Shown: positions 1-7,785 of the stretch, piece by piece
Numbering within the stretch: position 1 is the stretch's first letter
Layout of the letters: the number at the start of each line of letters is the position of its first letter
Source of the DNA: Desulfoprunum sp.
GTDB lineage: Bacteria; Desulfobacterota; Desulfobulbia; Desulfobulbales; Desulfocapsaceae
Length of the DNA stretch: 14,645 nucleotides
Reading direction: 5' to 3'
Assembly: GCA_030696435.1 (NCBI GenBank)
Contig: JAUYSF010000130.1
Location: 1 to 14,645, forward strand
Position numbers and translations under genes: made by a program
Notes under the pieces: generated by a model
Seen by the model: only the letters and a program-made list of their open reading frames with translations
Told to the model about the DNA's origin: nothing
Databases searched by the model: none

Positions 1-663
1 AAGGGCATAGCCCATCTTACCTGAAGATCGGTTACTGAGAAATCGGGCCGGGTCAAGTGGTTCTCTCGTCGGCCCGGCGGTAATCAGCACCTTCTCACCA
101 GCCAGATCCTGGGCAGTCAGGGCCTTGAGAAATATTTCCGAGACCTGCTTCCATTCAGGCAGTCTGCCCTGCCCTTCTTCCTTGCAGGCCATGAGTCCAC
201 AGTCCGGATCAACCACCTGGTAACCGAACTGTTTCAGTTTTTTTAGATTTTCCTGGGTGGCGGGATGAAGGTACATCCGGCTGTTCATAGCCGGACACAG
301 GATGACCGGCGCCCGAGTAGCCAGGATGGTGGTAGTCAGCAGGTCATCAGCCATACCGCCGGCCAGGCGGGCGATGGTCTGGGCCGTGGCCGGAGCAATA
401 ATCACCAGATCGGCATCACGCCCAAGAGAGATATGGCTCATGGTCTCACCATCTTCCATAGAAAACATATCTTCATGGACCCTGTTGCCGGAAAGGGCTG
501 AAAATGTCAGCGGTGTGACAAATTTTCCGGCAGCCTTGGTCATGATCACCGAGACCTGGGCTTCTGCCTTGGCAAGGGTACTGACCCAACCGGCCACTTT
601 AAAAGCGGCGATACTGCCGGTTACACCTATCAGAATTCGTTTCCCGGAAAATGAAGATTGCAT
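1..663 (-). CDS. coaBC: Bifunctional phosphopantothenoylcysteine decarboxylase / phosphopantothenate-cysteine ligase, N-terminal part (cut by window edge)
   Basis: CoaBC catalyses two steps of coenzyme A synthesis in the cytosol: joining cysteine to 4'-phosphopantothenate (CoaB) and FMN-dependent decarboxylation of the product (CoaC). The 221 visible codons begin [20 protein letters not shown], the start of a flavoprotein fold. They contain the decarboxylase motif around the catalytic histidine ([11 protein letters not shown], about residues 75-85), the [20 protein letters not shown] stretch and the conserved PAMN motif. The flap region [13 protein letters not shown] keeps its cysteine. The CoaB domain then opens with the hallmark [14 protein letters not shown] and [12 protein letters not shown]. 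The remaining CoaB domain lies beyond position 1; the protein is normally about 400 residues. The ATG at 663 is preceded by GAGAAGGA at good spacing. A terminator hairpin lies just upstream, separating it from the BI-1 gene. Identification is secure from family motifs; it is unrelated to the neighbouring sugar genes. Confidence 0.96.
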   Translation of the reverse strand, partial: MQSSFSGKRILIGVTGSIAAFKVAGWVSTLAKAEAQVSVIMTKAAGKFVTPLTFSALSGNRVHEDMFSMEDGETMSHISLGRDADLVIIAPATAQTIARLAGGMADDLLTTTILATRAPVILCPAMNSRMYLHPATQENLKKLKQFGYQVVDPDCGLMACKEEGQGRLPEWKQVSEIFLKALTAQDLAGEKVLITAGPTREPLDPARFLSNRSSGKMGYAL

Positions 664-694
664 TATGCATTCCTTCTCAGTTCAAGAGCTGTAA

Positions 695-735
695 AAAAGA
701 AAAGCATGTCCCGTAGAGAGACATGCTTTTTTCTG
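695..735 (-). terminator. Rho-independent terminator after the BI-1 family gene
   Basis: An 11-bp perfect stem (700-710 paired with 720-730, core AAAAGCATGTC) encloses a 9-nt loop. On the minus strand the stem is followed by a T-rich run, TTTTCTTTTTT. It lies 31 bp past the stop of the BI-1 gene and about 37 bp before the coaBC start. The other strand also has a T-run after the stem, so it could work in both directions, but no plus-strand gene leads into it. Confidence 0.85.
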
Positions 736-765
736 TGAATACTAGAGCATTTCCATCTCAGCCAA

Positions 766-1473
766 TTAGTCCCTGCTTCCTCCGAAGAAGCGAAGCAGCA
801 TAAGAAAGAGATTGATAAAATCGAGATAAAGGGCCAGTGCTCCCATAATAGAACCCTTTTTAATGGCCTCTTCACCCTGACTCATGATGCCTTCCTCGCC
901 CATATTTTTGATCTTCTGCACATCGTAGGCGGTGAGCCCTGTGAAGATGAACACCCCAAGAAGGGAGATCATCCAGCTCATGCCCGAGCTTTTCAGAAAA
1001 ATATTAACCACAGAGGCAATAATGATGCCGATCAGACCCATGAACAAAAAGGAACCGAGACCTGAAAGATCGCGTTTGGTCACCAGGCCATAGACCGCCA
1101 TGGCCCCGAACATCCCGGCTGTGATAAAGAAAGTGCCGGCGATTGAAGAGCTCGTATAGGCGAGAAAGACGGTGGAAAGTGTCAGGCCGTTGAGGACGGA
1201 ATAACCGATAAAGAGCCCGGAGGCCGTCGCGGCCTGAATTTTGCTGATCCGAGCCGAGAGATAGAAAACCAGTCCGAGTTCAGCTACGATGAGTATCATA
1301 AACAGCGGACTGACCACAATGGCTCTGGCAAGTCCCGAACTTGCCGTAAAAAAGGCAACAAGACCCGTGAGTCCAAGGCCTATCGCCATCCAGTTGAATA
1401 CCTTGGCCAAGAAGATGGTTGAGGCCTCTTGCCGGGCCTGAGTGAGAGTAATCTGATTGGTTTCTCCGTACAT
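766..1473 (-). CDS. Bax inhibitor-1 (BI-1/YccA, YbhL-like) family integral membrane protein
   Basis: A 235-residue inner-membrane protein of the BI-1 / TMBIM family. Bacterial members include YbhL and YccA of Escherichia coli and the pH-sensitive calcium leak channel YetJ of Bacillus subtilis; YccA also modulates the FtsH protease. After a short soluble N-terminus there are about seven hydrophobic segments (roughly residues 25-45, 50-70, 82-105, 110-130, 140-160, 165-185 and 212-232). The family signature is plain in GLTAYDVQKIK near residue 181 and in ALYLDFINLFLMLLRFFGG at the C-terminus. The two aspartates in these motifs match the di-aspartyl pH sensor described for YetJ. Length is typical. 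The ATG is preceded by GAAGGAG, 8 nt upstream, a strong site. The gene has its own upstream gap and terminator, so it looks monocistronic and not part of the sugar operon. The exact physiological role is not known for most bacterial homologues. Confidence 0.93.
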   Translation of the reverse strand: MYGETNQITLTQARQEASTIFLAKVFNWMAIGLGLTGLVAFFTASSGLARAIVVSPLFMILIVAELGLVFYLSARISKIQAATASGLFIGYSVLNGLTLSTVFLAYTSSSIAGTFFITAGMFGAMAVYGLVTKRDLSGLGSFLFMGLIGIIIASVVNIFLKSSGMSWMISLLGVFIFTGLTAYDVQKIKNMGEEGIMSQGEEAIKKGSIMGALALYLDFINLFLMLLRFFGGSRD

Positions 1474-1592
1474 ACCTATACTCCTTCGATAATGGTTATG
1501 TTTGAACAGATGTTGCGTTTTTTACGTATACAAACTAATCATTCCAGCCTTATCTGCAACAGACAAGTCGCTGAAAAAGCCAAACTCGCCGT
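1474..1592 (-). promoter_or_regulatory. Intergenic region between the sugar-transferase gene and the BI-1 gene, likely holding the BI-1 promoter
   Basis: This 119-bp non-coding gap separates the end of the glycosylation genes from the BI-1 gene. The only clear element is the ribosome binding site GAAGGAG just before 1473. A short inverted repeat at 1549-1567 (CTTATCTG/CAGACAAG, one G-T pair, 3-nt loop) has no T-run after it on either strand, so I do not call it a terminator. I could not find a convincing -35/-10 pair, though the region is AT-rich enough to hold one. Placement of a promoter here is inferred from gene layout. Confidence 0.35.
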
Positions 1593-3002
1593 TTAATATG
1601 CCCCATTTCCCTTTATCATGCTGATTATTGTTTTCACAATAATCTTGAGATCATTCCAGAGCGAAAAGTTGAGGATATACCAATCGTCCATCTCTATCCT
1701 TTCATCGTAACTCTCAACATCGGAACGCCTGCCCACCTGCCAGGGACCGGTAATCCCCGGTTTCATCGAGCAATATCGACCGGCACTCTCCTTATAAAAA
1801 TCCTGCAGTTCGCCTCCGACAATCGGCCTGGCACCGACAACGCTCATGTCACCTTTGAGGACGTTGAAAAACTGGGGAAATTCGTCAAGGCTCGTTCGCC
1901 TGAGAAAACGTCCTATACGGGTGATGCGCGGGTCGTTCTTCAATTTATAAGCCCTGTCCCATTCCTCTTTCAGATGGGGGTTTTCAGCAAGGATTTTTTT
2001 CAACTCACGATCAGCACCCACCCGCATGGTTCTGAATTTAAGGCAGTCAAATTCCTTGCCCATAGTAGTGATGCGCCTGTGCCGAAAGAAAATCGGGCCG
2101 CCATCGTCGAGCTTGATCAAAAGAGCGATAATGAGCGATAGTGGTAGGGTGCAGATCAGGATGAGCAGCGAAAAGATTACATCGAAACCACGCTTCCACT
2201 CCGTGTGAGGGTTGAAATTAAGAATCAGAAGTTTGCCAAGCGACTGGATTTCCGCATGATGCAGACCGTAGACATAGAGATCGGGGATAAGATAAATCCG
2301 TGCCCCAAGAGAGCGACACTCACGCAGGATGGTAAATATTTTTTTCTCGGCCCGCATCGGCAGGGCAATATAGACATAATCGATATCGTTTTTACTGAGA
2401 TACGCCTTGATACTGGCGATATTCCCAAGAATCGGTTTTCCCATGACCTGATCGAGACTTTCCTCATCGATCTTATCATCGAAAAAACCGAGGACTTCTA
2501 TCCCGGCCCAGGGCATGGATTCCACTTCTTTGACCAAATTCACCCCGAGATCACCGGCCCCGACCACCACTGCCCGGCGGACATTTTTGCCCTTGGCGCG
2601 GATGAGGCTGAGCAGTTTACGGGCGATCACGTGGATGACAAAGAGCAGAAAAGGGCTGCTTATCGACCAGATCATGAAGACCACCCGCGAATAGGCGTGG
2701 GAGATTTTCATGATGAAAAAATAGAACAGCAGGATACCTATCACCGTACCCCAGGCTCTCAGAATATAGAGAAATTCGATATAAAGCTTCCAGCCCCGCC
2801 ACGAACGGTACAGCTGGAACGACTGAAAACTCACGAGACAGAGAACAAAGGAGATGAGCTCCAGGCGGGTATAATACGGACTCCAGGGGACGTGGTACCA
2901 GACAACGAGAAGCCAGAGATAGCCCACGACCAGAAGGCAGTCAAGAATATGGAGGCATCTGACAATCAGAGAGCTCTGCTCACGCAGGTTTGTCGACAGC
3001 AT
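1593..3002 (-). CDS. Polyprenyl-phosphate hexose-1-phosphate transferase (WbaP/WcaJ-type initiating glycosyltransferase)
   Basis: This 469-residue enzyme probably starts a polysaccharide repeat by moving a sugar-1-phosphate (galactose or glucose in the best-known relatives) from a UDP-sugar to undecaprenyl phosphate at the inner membrane. The N-terminal half has four hydrophobic helices (about residues 15-35, 47-65, 80-98 and 108-128). A Rossmann-like CoA_binding_3 domain follows, with VVVGAGDLG at 145-153. A further membrane helix at about 275-297 precedes the catalytic domain. That domain has [10 protein letters not shown] (322-331), the Asp-Glu dyad in [10 protein letters not shown] (D373, E374), [10 protein letters not shown] and [12 protein letters not shown]. 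The ending, GNGAY, resembles the C-terminus of WbaP proteins. Length matches WbaP/WcaJ (about 465-475). The ATG at 3002 has no obvious Shine-Dalgarno sequence, which suggests coupling to the gene 35 bp upstream. It is the last gene of the glycosylation cluster. The sugar cannot be told from sequence. Confidence 0.93.
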   Translation of the reverse strand: MLSTNLREQSSLIVRCLHILDCLLVVGYLWLLVVWYHVPWSPYYTRLELISFVLCLVSFQSFQLYRSWRGWKLYIEFLYILRAWGTVIGILLFYFFIMKISHAYSRVVFMIWSISSPFLLFVIHVIARKLLSLIRAKGKNVRRAVVVGAGDLGVNLVKEVESMPWAGIEVLGFFDDKIDEESLDQVMGKPILGNIASIKAYLSKNDIDYVYIALPMRAEKKIFTILRECRSLGARIYLIPDLYVYGLHHAEIQSLGKLLILNFNPHTEWKRGFDVIFSLLILICTLPLSLIIALLIKLDDGGPIFFRHRRITTMGKEFDCLKFRTMRVGADRELKKILAENPHLKEEWDRAYKLKNDPRITRIGRFLRRTSLDEFPQFFNVLKGDMSVVGARPIVGGELQDFYKESAGRYCSMKPGITGPWQVGRRSDVESYDERIEMDDWYILNFSLWNDLKIIVKTIISMIKGNGAY

Positions 3003-3037
3003 ATCTATTTAAAGCAAATGGAGATTGTATGTTTCAT

Positions 3038-4030
3038 TCAATCTGCAGAACAACTGCCGGGGCCGGTGTTCTTGCCAGACCACCAGCCTCGATGCATGCT
3101 GAGATGGGGAATAAGGCGTGTAGGAAGCTTTCGATGCCAGCGCCCCAATGTATAGCCCGCAAACTTACAGGCAGATCTGAGCAGTATATCTGCCATAAGT
3201 GAAAATTCCCTCTGCTGCCAAAGGGTGGACAACTGGCTGCGAACAAAGCTCAGTCCGACACCCTCGGGCTTACCGAAAGTATCGAGCAGCCACTGCTCTG
3301 CGGTGTGCAGAACACCGATATCAAATGACCGTCTGAACTCTTCGAGCCAGGTGTAATTATGACTGTGGTAGACCTTAGCCTCGCTCGCATAGATACTCGC
3401 ATACCCTCTCTCCAGCAACCGTCCTACAGTACAGGTATCCTCGCCAAAAATCAAACCGTTCTTAAAATAGCCGACTTCAGCCAGGGCGGATTTCCTGTAG
3501 GCTGCAAAGGTGTTTGAGACAAAGATAGTCTTCAGGCCATGGTGTTTCCGATCAGCAAACACCCGTACCGCGGATTGTACCGGATAGTTAAAGGCCCGCA
3601 AGGCGGCGGCAGCCCAGATTGCATTTTTTTGCGGGAGCTGCCTGCCGTAACAGACTGCAGCCTCAGGCATTGAAAAGAGGGGTTGGAGTAATTGCGCAAG
3701 CGCATCCCTGGTGGCTGGAATGGCATCCTGGGTAAAAAACACCAGGTATTCACCTCTGGCTTGTTTGGCAATATCAGTGCGGGTTCCCCCATGATCAAAG
3801 GATTCTTGCGGAATGCTTCGAACACATGCACCGTATTGTTTGGCAATACTGACGGTCTCATCGGTTGAAGACGAATCGACAACCAGGATTTCGGCCGCCT
3901 GCATGGTCTGAAGGGCAAGCACCGCGAGGAGTTCAGAGAGTGTCGACGCTCCGTTACGAGTCGGGATGATTATAGAGACTAACGGTTTAAACCCGGCTCC
4001 GTCTTGTGATGTTGCAGTATCGTTTTCCAT
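3038..4030 (-). CDS. Family 2 glycosyltransferase, rhamnosyltransferase-like (RfbN-like)
   Basis: A 330-residue GT-A fold glycosyltransferase that probably adds a sugar to a lipid-linked oligosaccharide on the cytosolic face of the inner membrane. VSIIIPTRNG (18-27) and VVDSSSTDET (50-59) mark the nucleotide-sugar binding half. SFDHGGTR (77-84) and FFTQDAIP (98-105) are typical of the rhamnosyltransferase subgroup, with TQDA in the place of the usual DxD motif. The acceptor half has IFGEDT (194-199) and VYHSHNYTWLEEFRRSFDIG (220-239), again a hallmark of that subgroup. It starts 15 bp after the preceding glycosyltransferase stop, with a weak GTGAG-type ribosome site, so it is part of the same operon. 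The substrate is inferred: no dTDP-rhamnose (rml) genes are in the window, so they would have to lie elsewhere. The C-terminal 20 residues are low in complexity and add no known domain. Confidence 0.88.
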   Translation of the reverse strand: MENDTATSQDGAGFKPLVSIIIPTRNGASTLSELLAVLALQTMQAAEILVVDSSSTDETVSIAKQYGACVRSIPQESFDHGGTRTDIAKQARGEYLVFFTQDAIPATRDALAQLLQPLFSMPEAAVCYGRQLPQKNAIWAAAALRAFNYPVQSAVRVFADRKHHGLKTIFVSNTFAAYRKSALAEVGYFKNGLIFGEDTCTVGRLLERGYASIYASEAKVYHSHNYTWLEEFRRSFDIGVLHTAEQWLLDTFGKPEGVGLSFVRSQLSTLWQQREFSLMADILLRSACKFAGYTLGRWHRKLPTRLIPHLSMHRGWWSGKNTGPGSCSAD

Positions 4031-4045
4031 CTCACACGCTATTGC

Positions 4046-4870
4046 TCAGATTCTGAGGTATCTCACCCCGAGGTATTTCAAGATTGCCCAGACGATATAG
4101 GGCGACGGGTGTTTTTTATAGAGGCGAATCTCATTTTCAGCCGCCATAATGCGCAGAAAATATGGTACCTGCTGTCGATCTTTCTGCCAGCCCCGGCAGT
4201 GAAAGGCTTTGAGAGAGGGCTCATAAACAAGCTGCCAACCCAATTTCTTTATCCGCAGACTGAGTTCGATGTCTTCTTTATAGAGAAAGAAATCTTCATC
4301 AAATATTTTCTTGCTGCTAAGTGACATCAGAGCTTCGGCCCGACAACACATAAGCGCGCCGCAGACGGCCGGTATCTGCGATGAGGTTTCATAGCAGCCT
4401 GTATCATCAGGCCTTCCCTGCCCTCGGTCAAACCAGCGACCGTACCAGTGCCTGAAAATGCCGGTTGAATCGAGGCAGCCGGTGGGCCTGTTCAGGACGG
4501 GATCAAACCCCAATAATTTGCCAGTCACTATGCCGATCTGTGGCTGGGCAGTGAGAATATGGCTGGCTCGGGCAATAAGATCCGGTTGCAGGAAGGTGTC
4601 CGGATTCATAAAAATCACCATACCGGCGTCTGTCGGGATAGCAGTCATGCCAAGATTATTGGCCCTGGCAAAGCCGATATTTTCCCTCTCGATGAGAACC
4701 AGCTCCTCTCTCTTTTGCAGTGGTGCCAAATACGCCCGGTCTGTTGAGCCGCTGTCAACCACGATAATCCTGTCAACAGGCCTGGTCTGCTGGTCAATGG
4801 CTGTTAGGCATCCAGGCAGAACATCAGCAGAATTATGGGTCACTATAATGACACAAACCGGGAAGGCCAT
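4046..4870 (-). CDS. Family 2 glycosyltransferase (WbbL/rhamnosyltransferase-like)
   Basis: A 274-residue GT-A glycosyltransferase, probably transferring a deoxyhexose or hexose to a lipid-linked glycan at the cytosolic membrane face. Seen in order are CVIIVTHNS (6-14), VVDSGSTD (37-44), NIGFARANN (64-72), the DxD-like FMNPDTFLQPD (87-97), PAVCGALMCCR (167-177) and FFLYKEDIELSLRIKKLGW (194-212), with the probable general-base region KEDIEL. The stretch DSTGIFRHWYGRWFDRGQG is common in WbbL-type enzymes. The start is uncertain. An in-frame TTG at 4891 overlaps the upstream stop (TTGA) and would add seven residues. I chose the ATG at 4870 because the fold begins directly after it; neither start has a good ribosome binding site, so re-initiation after the upstream gene is likely. 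It sits between two other GT2 genes in one operon. The sugar specificity is unknown. Confidence 0.88.
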   Translation of the reverse strand: MAFPVCVIIVTHNSADVLPGCLTAIDQQTRPVDRIIVVDSGSTDRAYLAPLQKREELVLIERENIGFARANNLGMTAIPTDAGMVIFMNPDTFLQPDLIARASHILTAQPQIGIVTGKLLGFDPVLNRPTGCLDSTGIFRHWYGRWFDRGQGRPDDTGCYETSSQIPAVCGALMCCRAEALMSLSSKKIFDEDFFLYKEDIELSLRIKKLGWQLVYEPSLKAFHCRGWQKDRQQVPYFLRIMAAENEIRLYKKHPSPYIVWAILKYLGVRYLRI

Positions 4871-4887
4871 GACAAAGTCAGGAGAAA

Positions 4888-5937
4888 TCAAAGAAAGAGT
4901 TTCCAGTAGATCTGCAGCAGGAGATTGTTTTTCCCCTCAGCACGCCTTCTGGCCATAATGGACGTGATGACATCCTGCTCGGATTGGCAGAGTATCTTGC
5001 CGAATTCTTTTGGAGAAAGCTGATACGCATAGCCCTTCCGACGTTTTGCCATCATTTGTGGCATCTGTTTGAAAAACTGTAAGAGACCTTGCAGATACGG
5101 GAAAAACATCTTCTTTTTCAGGACAAAGAAAAGCCAGGCGGCCTGATAGAGACAGATAATAGGAAGATATTTGAATATCAGAGAAAAAGGATAATTCTTT
5201 ACCAGAACATTCAGGTTGTTTCTGGTGGAAAGCCGGATCGTCAGGGGGTTTATTTTGGATCCTGAGGTGGCACTGCCGATATGGTAGACGATAGCCGAGG
5301 CCAGAAAACGGCAGCGACATCCTATTCTTCTGGCCCGCATATTGAGATCAACATCTTCGAGATAGGCAAAGAAGTCGTTGTCAAACAAACCGACCCGGAC
5401 AAAAAAATCACGGCGATACAGGGCTGCACCGGCGCAGGCCCCAAAGACATCCCGGTCAGTGTCATAGGGTGGCCCGTCCTGTTCCATGGTCCCAAGACGA
5501 TAGCCGACCCCACCCCGCAAAACCCCATCTCCCGCGCCATCAAGAAGAGCGCGCTGGTGAAAATTCAACATCTTCAGGGCAAAAAAATCATACCCCTGGT
5601 ATTGCTCAATACTGCGTTCCAAAGCGGCGAGGCAACTCTGTTCCACTTCCATATCATTGTTGAGCAGGAGAATCCATGGCGCAACTGACTGCTCGATGCC
5701 GGCATTAACGGCCATACTGAATCCACGATTTTCAGGAAAGCGCAGCACTTTCACTGCGGGAAAATCTCGTTCAAGCAAGGCAACTGAGCCGTCGGTGGAA
5801 CCGTTGTCAACTACAGTTACGGAGAAGTTCCGGCACGTTTGCTGGGAGAGTGAATCAAGACAGCCCTGTAAAAATCTTTTCCCGTTCCAGTTTGGTATGA
5901 CAATTTCAATACGTGGCTCATTGCGGGCCATTGGCAT
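4888..5937 (-). CDS. Family 2 glycosyltransferase with C-terminal membrane-associated segment
   Basis: A 349-residue GT2 enzyme. IEIVIPNWNGKRFLQGCL (10-27), VVDNGSTDGS (42-51) and NRGFSMAVNAG (70-80) form the donor half, and ILLLNNDMEVE (89-99) holds the DxD-like NND motif. DVFGACAGAALYRRD (163-177) and FFAYLEDVDLNMRARRIG (189-206) form the acceptor half with the ED catalytic pair. A hydrophobic stretch at about 252-273 is followed by basic residues (KKK) and suggests peripheral or single-span attachment to the inner membrane, as in many rhamnosyltransferase-like enzymes. The first ATG at 5937 lies within the last codons of the preceding gene, giving a 20-bp overlap. A second ATG at 5931 has AGGG at 6-nt spacing and could be the true start. 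It overlaps the next gene's possible TTG start as well, so the three are tightly coupled. Donor and acceptor cannot be named from sequence. Confidence 0.88.
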   Translation of the reverse strand: MPMARNEPRIEIVIPNWNGKRFLQGCLDSLSQQTCRNFSVTVVDNGSTDGSVALLERDFPAVKVLRFPENRGFSMAVNAGIEQSVAPWILLLNNDMEVEQSCLAALERSIEQYQGYDFFALKMLNFHQRALLDGAGDGVLRGGVGYRLGTMEQDGPPYDTDRDVFGACAGAALYRRDFFVRVGLFDNDFFAYLEDVDLNMRARRIGCRCRFLASAIVYHIGSATSGSKINPLTIRLSTRNNLNVLVKNYPFSLIFKYLPIICLYQAAWLFFVLKKKMFFPYLQGLLQFFKQMPQMMAKRRKGYAYQLSPKEFGKILCQSEQDVITSIMARRRAEGKNNLLLQIYWKLFL

Positions 5938-6901
5938 CCCTGACTGAGGTTTCGTTTCCCCCTGCTCTGTAGACAGACCTCACGAAATAGACCGCCTTGT
6001 TTTGGGATTCGTGATAGGTCCGGGCCTGCAGTTCGGCAATAAGCCCCAGAGAGACAAACTGAAAACCGACGAAGATGAGAAGAATCGCCAGGAACAACAG
6101 CGGTCGATCAGACATGGGCATGCCAATGAACTGCCTTTGCAGGGTCATGATCAGGGCTATAAGAAATCCCAGACCGCCTGACACCATACCCATAAAACCA
6201 AACACCTGGATAGGACGTGTGGCGTAGCTCAAGAGAAATTTAACGGTCAGGAGATCAAGGATAACCCGGATTGTCCTGGATATCCCTACCTTGGAGTAAC
6301 CAAAGCGTCGTGGTCGATGATTGACCTTGACCTCGGTGAAATCAATGCCCATGCCGCTGGCAATGGCCGGGATAAAACGGTGCATCTCACCATACAACCG
6401 GATGTTTTTGATCACATCCCGGCGGAAGGCCTTCAGAGTGCAACCGTAGTCATGGAGGTTTACGCCAGTGGTAAGTGATATAATCTTATTGGCAATAATC
6501 GATGGCAGGCGCCGATTGATAAAGGTATCCTTGCGATCAAAACGCCAGCCTGTAACCACATCGTTGCCGGCCCGGATCTGCTCCAGAAGTCGGGGGATAT
6601 CGTGTGGATCATTCTGCAGGTCGGCATCCATGGTGATGATCACATCTCCTTTGGCGTAGTCAAATCCTGCTGCCATCGCAGCGGTCTGGCCGAAATTTTT
6701 CCTGAAGCTGACAACAACTATGCTCTCGTCTTTTTCCTGCAGCTCTTTGAGAATTTTTAAGCTGCCATCCTTGCTCCCATCATCAATGAAGATGATCTCA
6801 TGCGTTTCTTGCAAGGTTACAAGGACACCCTTGAGTTCCTCATAGAGCAAAGGAATGTTGTCTTCTTCATTCAAAAGCGGAATAACTACGGATATTAGCA
6901 A
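5918..6901 (-). CDS. GtrB/ArnC/DPM1-like polyprenyl-phosphate glycosyltransferase with two C-terminal TM helices
   Basis: A 327-residue GT2 enzyme of the type that puts one sugar on undecaprenyl phosphate (Und-P-glucose in GtrB, Und-P-Ara4FN in ArnC, Dol-P-mannose in DPM1). The product is usually flipped and used as donor outside the cytosol. The N-terminal GT-A domain has SVVIPLLNEEDNI, IDDGSKDGS (39-47), RKNFGQTAAMAAG and the metal-binding MDADLQNDP (91-99). GCTLKAFRRDV and RRFGYSKVG (198-206) are conserved in this subgroup. Two membrane helices follow at about 232-253 and 268-290. The start codon is TTG at 6901, preceded by GGAG at 8-nt spacing. An in-frame stop lies a few codons upstream and no ATG is available, so this start is well supported. 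No GT-C acceptor transferase that would use such a product is in the window; a partner may lie elsewhere. The gene begins the glycosyltransferase run, 44 bp after the second novel secreted-protein gene. Confidence 0.92.
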   Translation of the reverse strand: MLISVVIPLLNEEDNIPLLYEELKGVLVTLQETHEIIFIDDGSKDGSLKILKELQEKDESIVVVSFRKNFGQTAAMAAGFDYAKGDVIITMDADLQNDPHDIPRLLEQIRAGNDVVTGWRFDRKDTFINRRLPSIIANKIISLTTGVNLHDYGCTLKAFRRDVIKNIRLYGEMHRFIPAIASGMGIDFTEVKVNHRPRRFGYSKVGISRTIRVILDLLTVKFLLSYATRPIQVFGFMGMVSGGLGFLIALIMTLQRQFIGMPMSDRPLLFLAILLIFVGFQFVSLGLIAELQARTYHESQNKAVYFVRSVYRAGGNETSVRDANGPQ

Positions 6902-6945
6902 ATCACAATCTCCGGTTCAATTTAGAAAGCACATAACGAATTGTT

Positions 6946-7716
6946 TTATCTCACAAGATGTATATGATCAAGCTGGTGAAATTGATCAACAAAATCATAG
7001 ATATCGATGCTGTTTTCACTGGCAGGTCCTTTTTCGGTTGACCAAATTTCACCCGTTTTTTGATCATACAATTTCATTGTTCCACCAGCGCTGATATTGC
7101 CAATGAGCTTTCGCCCATACGCCAGATTGGAAGACGTTGTAATCCTGATGTAGTTGCCATTTTGATATACCGAGGCTGAAATACTCTGATTTTGATGGAC
7201 ATATGCTGTAGTGCTCGCTGGCGGAGCGCCAACCACATAAATATATCCGGTCCAATTGTCACCCCTGAGATCAGGACCTACCGGCTCTGTTCCTGCTGGG
7301 TTGCTATCTTTTGGTTTTTTGATTTTGGGAGTAGTAGTTACCGGAGTAGTAGTGGTAGTAGTGGGAGTGGTGGTTGTTGTGGTTGTGGTGGTTGAGCTTG
7401 GTGTTTCTACTACAGAGTCGCTCCCCCCGCCAGAGCCTGCGGCAGCAGCCACTGCCACAACAGCTGCGACTCCTATTCCCCCATAGAGCAAAGCACTGCC
7501 GCTGGTACTGGTTTTTTCCGGCTCTGGTTCAGCGGCTTTTTTTTCAGTTGTGGCGGTTTTCTTCGGGGTTGAAGTTGTGGTGGTCTCTTTCTTCACAACG
7601 ACCGATTCAGCCGCCCAACTGGTGCTGATATGAATATTCAGTACACTCATACAGATGATGAGCAGTGTAAAAAAAGTTGATTTTAACCAATCCGTCTGAC
7701 TTTGAGTATTTTTCAT
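6946..7716 (-). CDS. Unrecognised secreted or membrane-anchored protein, second of a tandem paralogous pair, with poly-threonine linker
   Basis: I do not recognise this 256-residue family. The sequence shows an N-terminal signal peptide (basic then hydrophobic, residues 12-30, probable cleavage after SWAA near 36). A Thr/Lys/Glu/Pro-rich linker (37-73) follows, then a Gly/Ala-rich hydrophobic segment beginning ALLYGGIGVAAVVAVA (75-90) and ending in a run of Gly and Ser. Next is a Thr/Pro tract (109-130) and a basic stretch, then a C-terminal domain from about 147 to the end. That domain is rich in beta-prone residues and carries GDNWTG, AYVHQNQS, YGRKLIGNIS and TGEIWST. The same motifs and order occur in the adjacent upstream gene, so the two arose by duplication. 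I chose the ATG at 7716, because it has AAAGAGA upstream and starts a proper signal peptide; an in-frame ATG at 7761 would add 15 residues before it. The layout suggests co-transcription with the MacAB-TolC-like genes. Function is unknown; an extracytoplasmic role is inferred. Confidence 0.8.
   Translation of the reverse strand: MKNTQSQTDWLKSTFFTLLIICMSVLNIHISTSWAAESVVVKKETTTTSTPKKTATTEKKAAEPEPEKTSTSGSALLYGGIGVAAVVAVAAAAGSGGGSDSVVETPSSTTTTTTTTTPTTTTTTPVTTTPKIKKPKDSNPAGTEPVGPDLRGDNWTGYIYVVGAPPASTTAYVHQNQSISASVYQNGNYIRITTSSNLAYGRKLIGNISAGGTMKLYDQKTGEIWSTEKGPASENSIDIYDFVDQFHQLDHIHLVR
7330..7392 (-). repeat. Threonine-codon tract (imperfect trinucleotide repeat) in the second secreted-protein gene
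   Basis: Twenty-one codons (residues 109-129 of the 256-residue protein) encode 18 threonines broken only by two prolines and a valine. They use mainly ACC and ACT plus some ACA, giving an imperfect ACN-type trinucleotide repeat. Copy changes by slippage would alter linker length without a frameshift. The paralogous gene has a Pro-rich linker here instead. Thr/Pro tracts of this kind often act as extended, sometimes O-glycosylated spacers between domains. Confidence 0.75.
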
Positions 7717-7785
7717 AGTTTTCTCTTTAAAAATGATTACAGATTTCCAATTACATCTCATCTATTTCATAATCGTACCGAACAA

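Noticed and set aside
1..663. coaBC considered as a truncated pseudogene
   Set aside because: The frame is open to the window edge with intact motifs, so it is cut by the window and not broken.
302..694. Plus-strand open frame of 130 codons at the left end
   Set aside because: It is antisense to coaBC, which shows all expected CoaC and CoaB motifs on the minus strand.
1549..1567. Short inverted repeat considered as terminator of the glycosylation operon
   Set aside because: The stem has one G-T pair and a 3-nt loop, and no T-run follows on either strand, so intrinsic termination is not supported.
2205..3155. Long plus-strand open frame of 316 codons
   Set aside because: It lies opposite the polyprenyl-phosphate sugar transferase gene, whose motifs are unmistakable. 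The plus-strand translation has no family motif and is rich in His, Asp and Pro, as expected of an antisense shadow.
7330..7392. Repeat tract considered as a CRISPR or minisatellite array
   Set aside because: Repeats are only 3 bp, lie in frame within a coding sequence and have no spacers.
7192..7628. Plus-strand frames with Val-, Gly- or Ser-rich runs
   Set aside because: They are the reverse of the Thr-codon tract and linker of the secreted-protein gene and show no coding features of their own.
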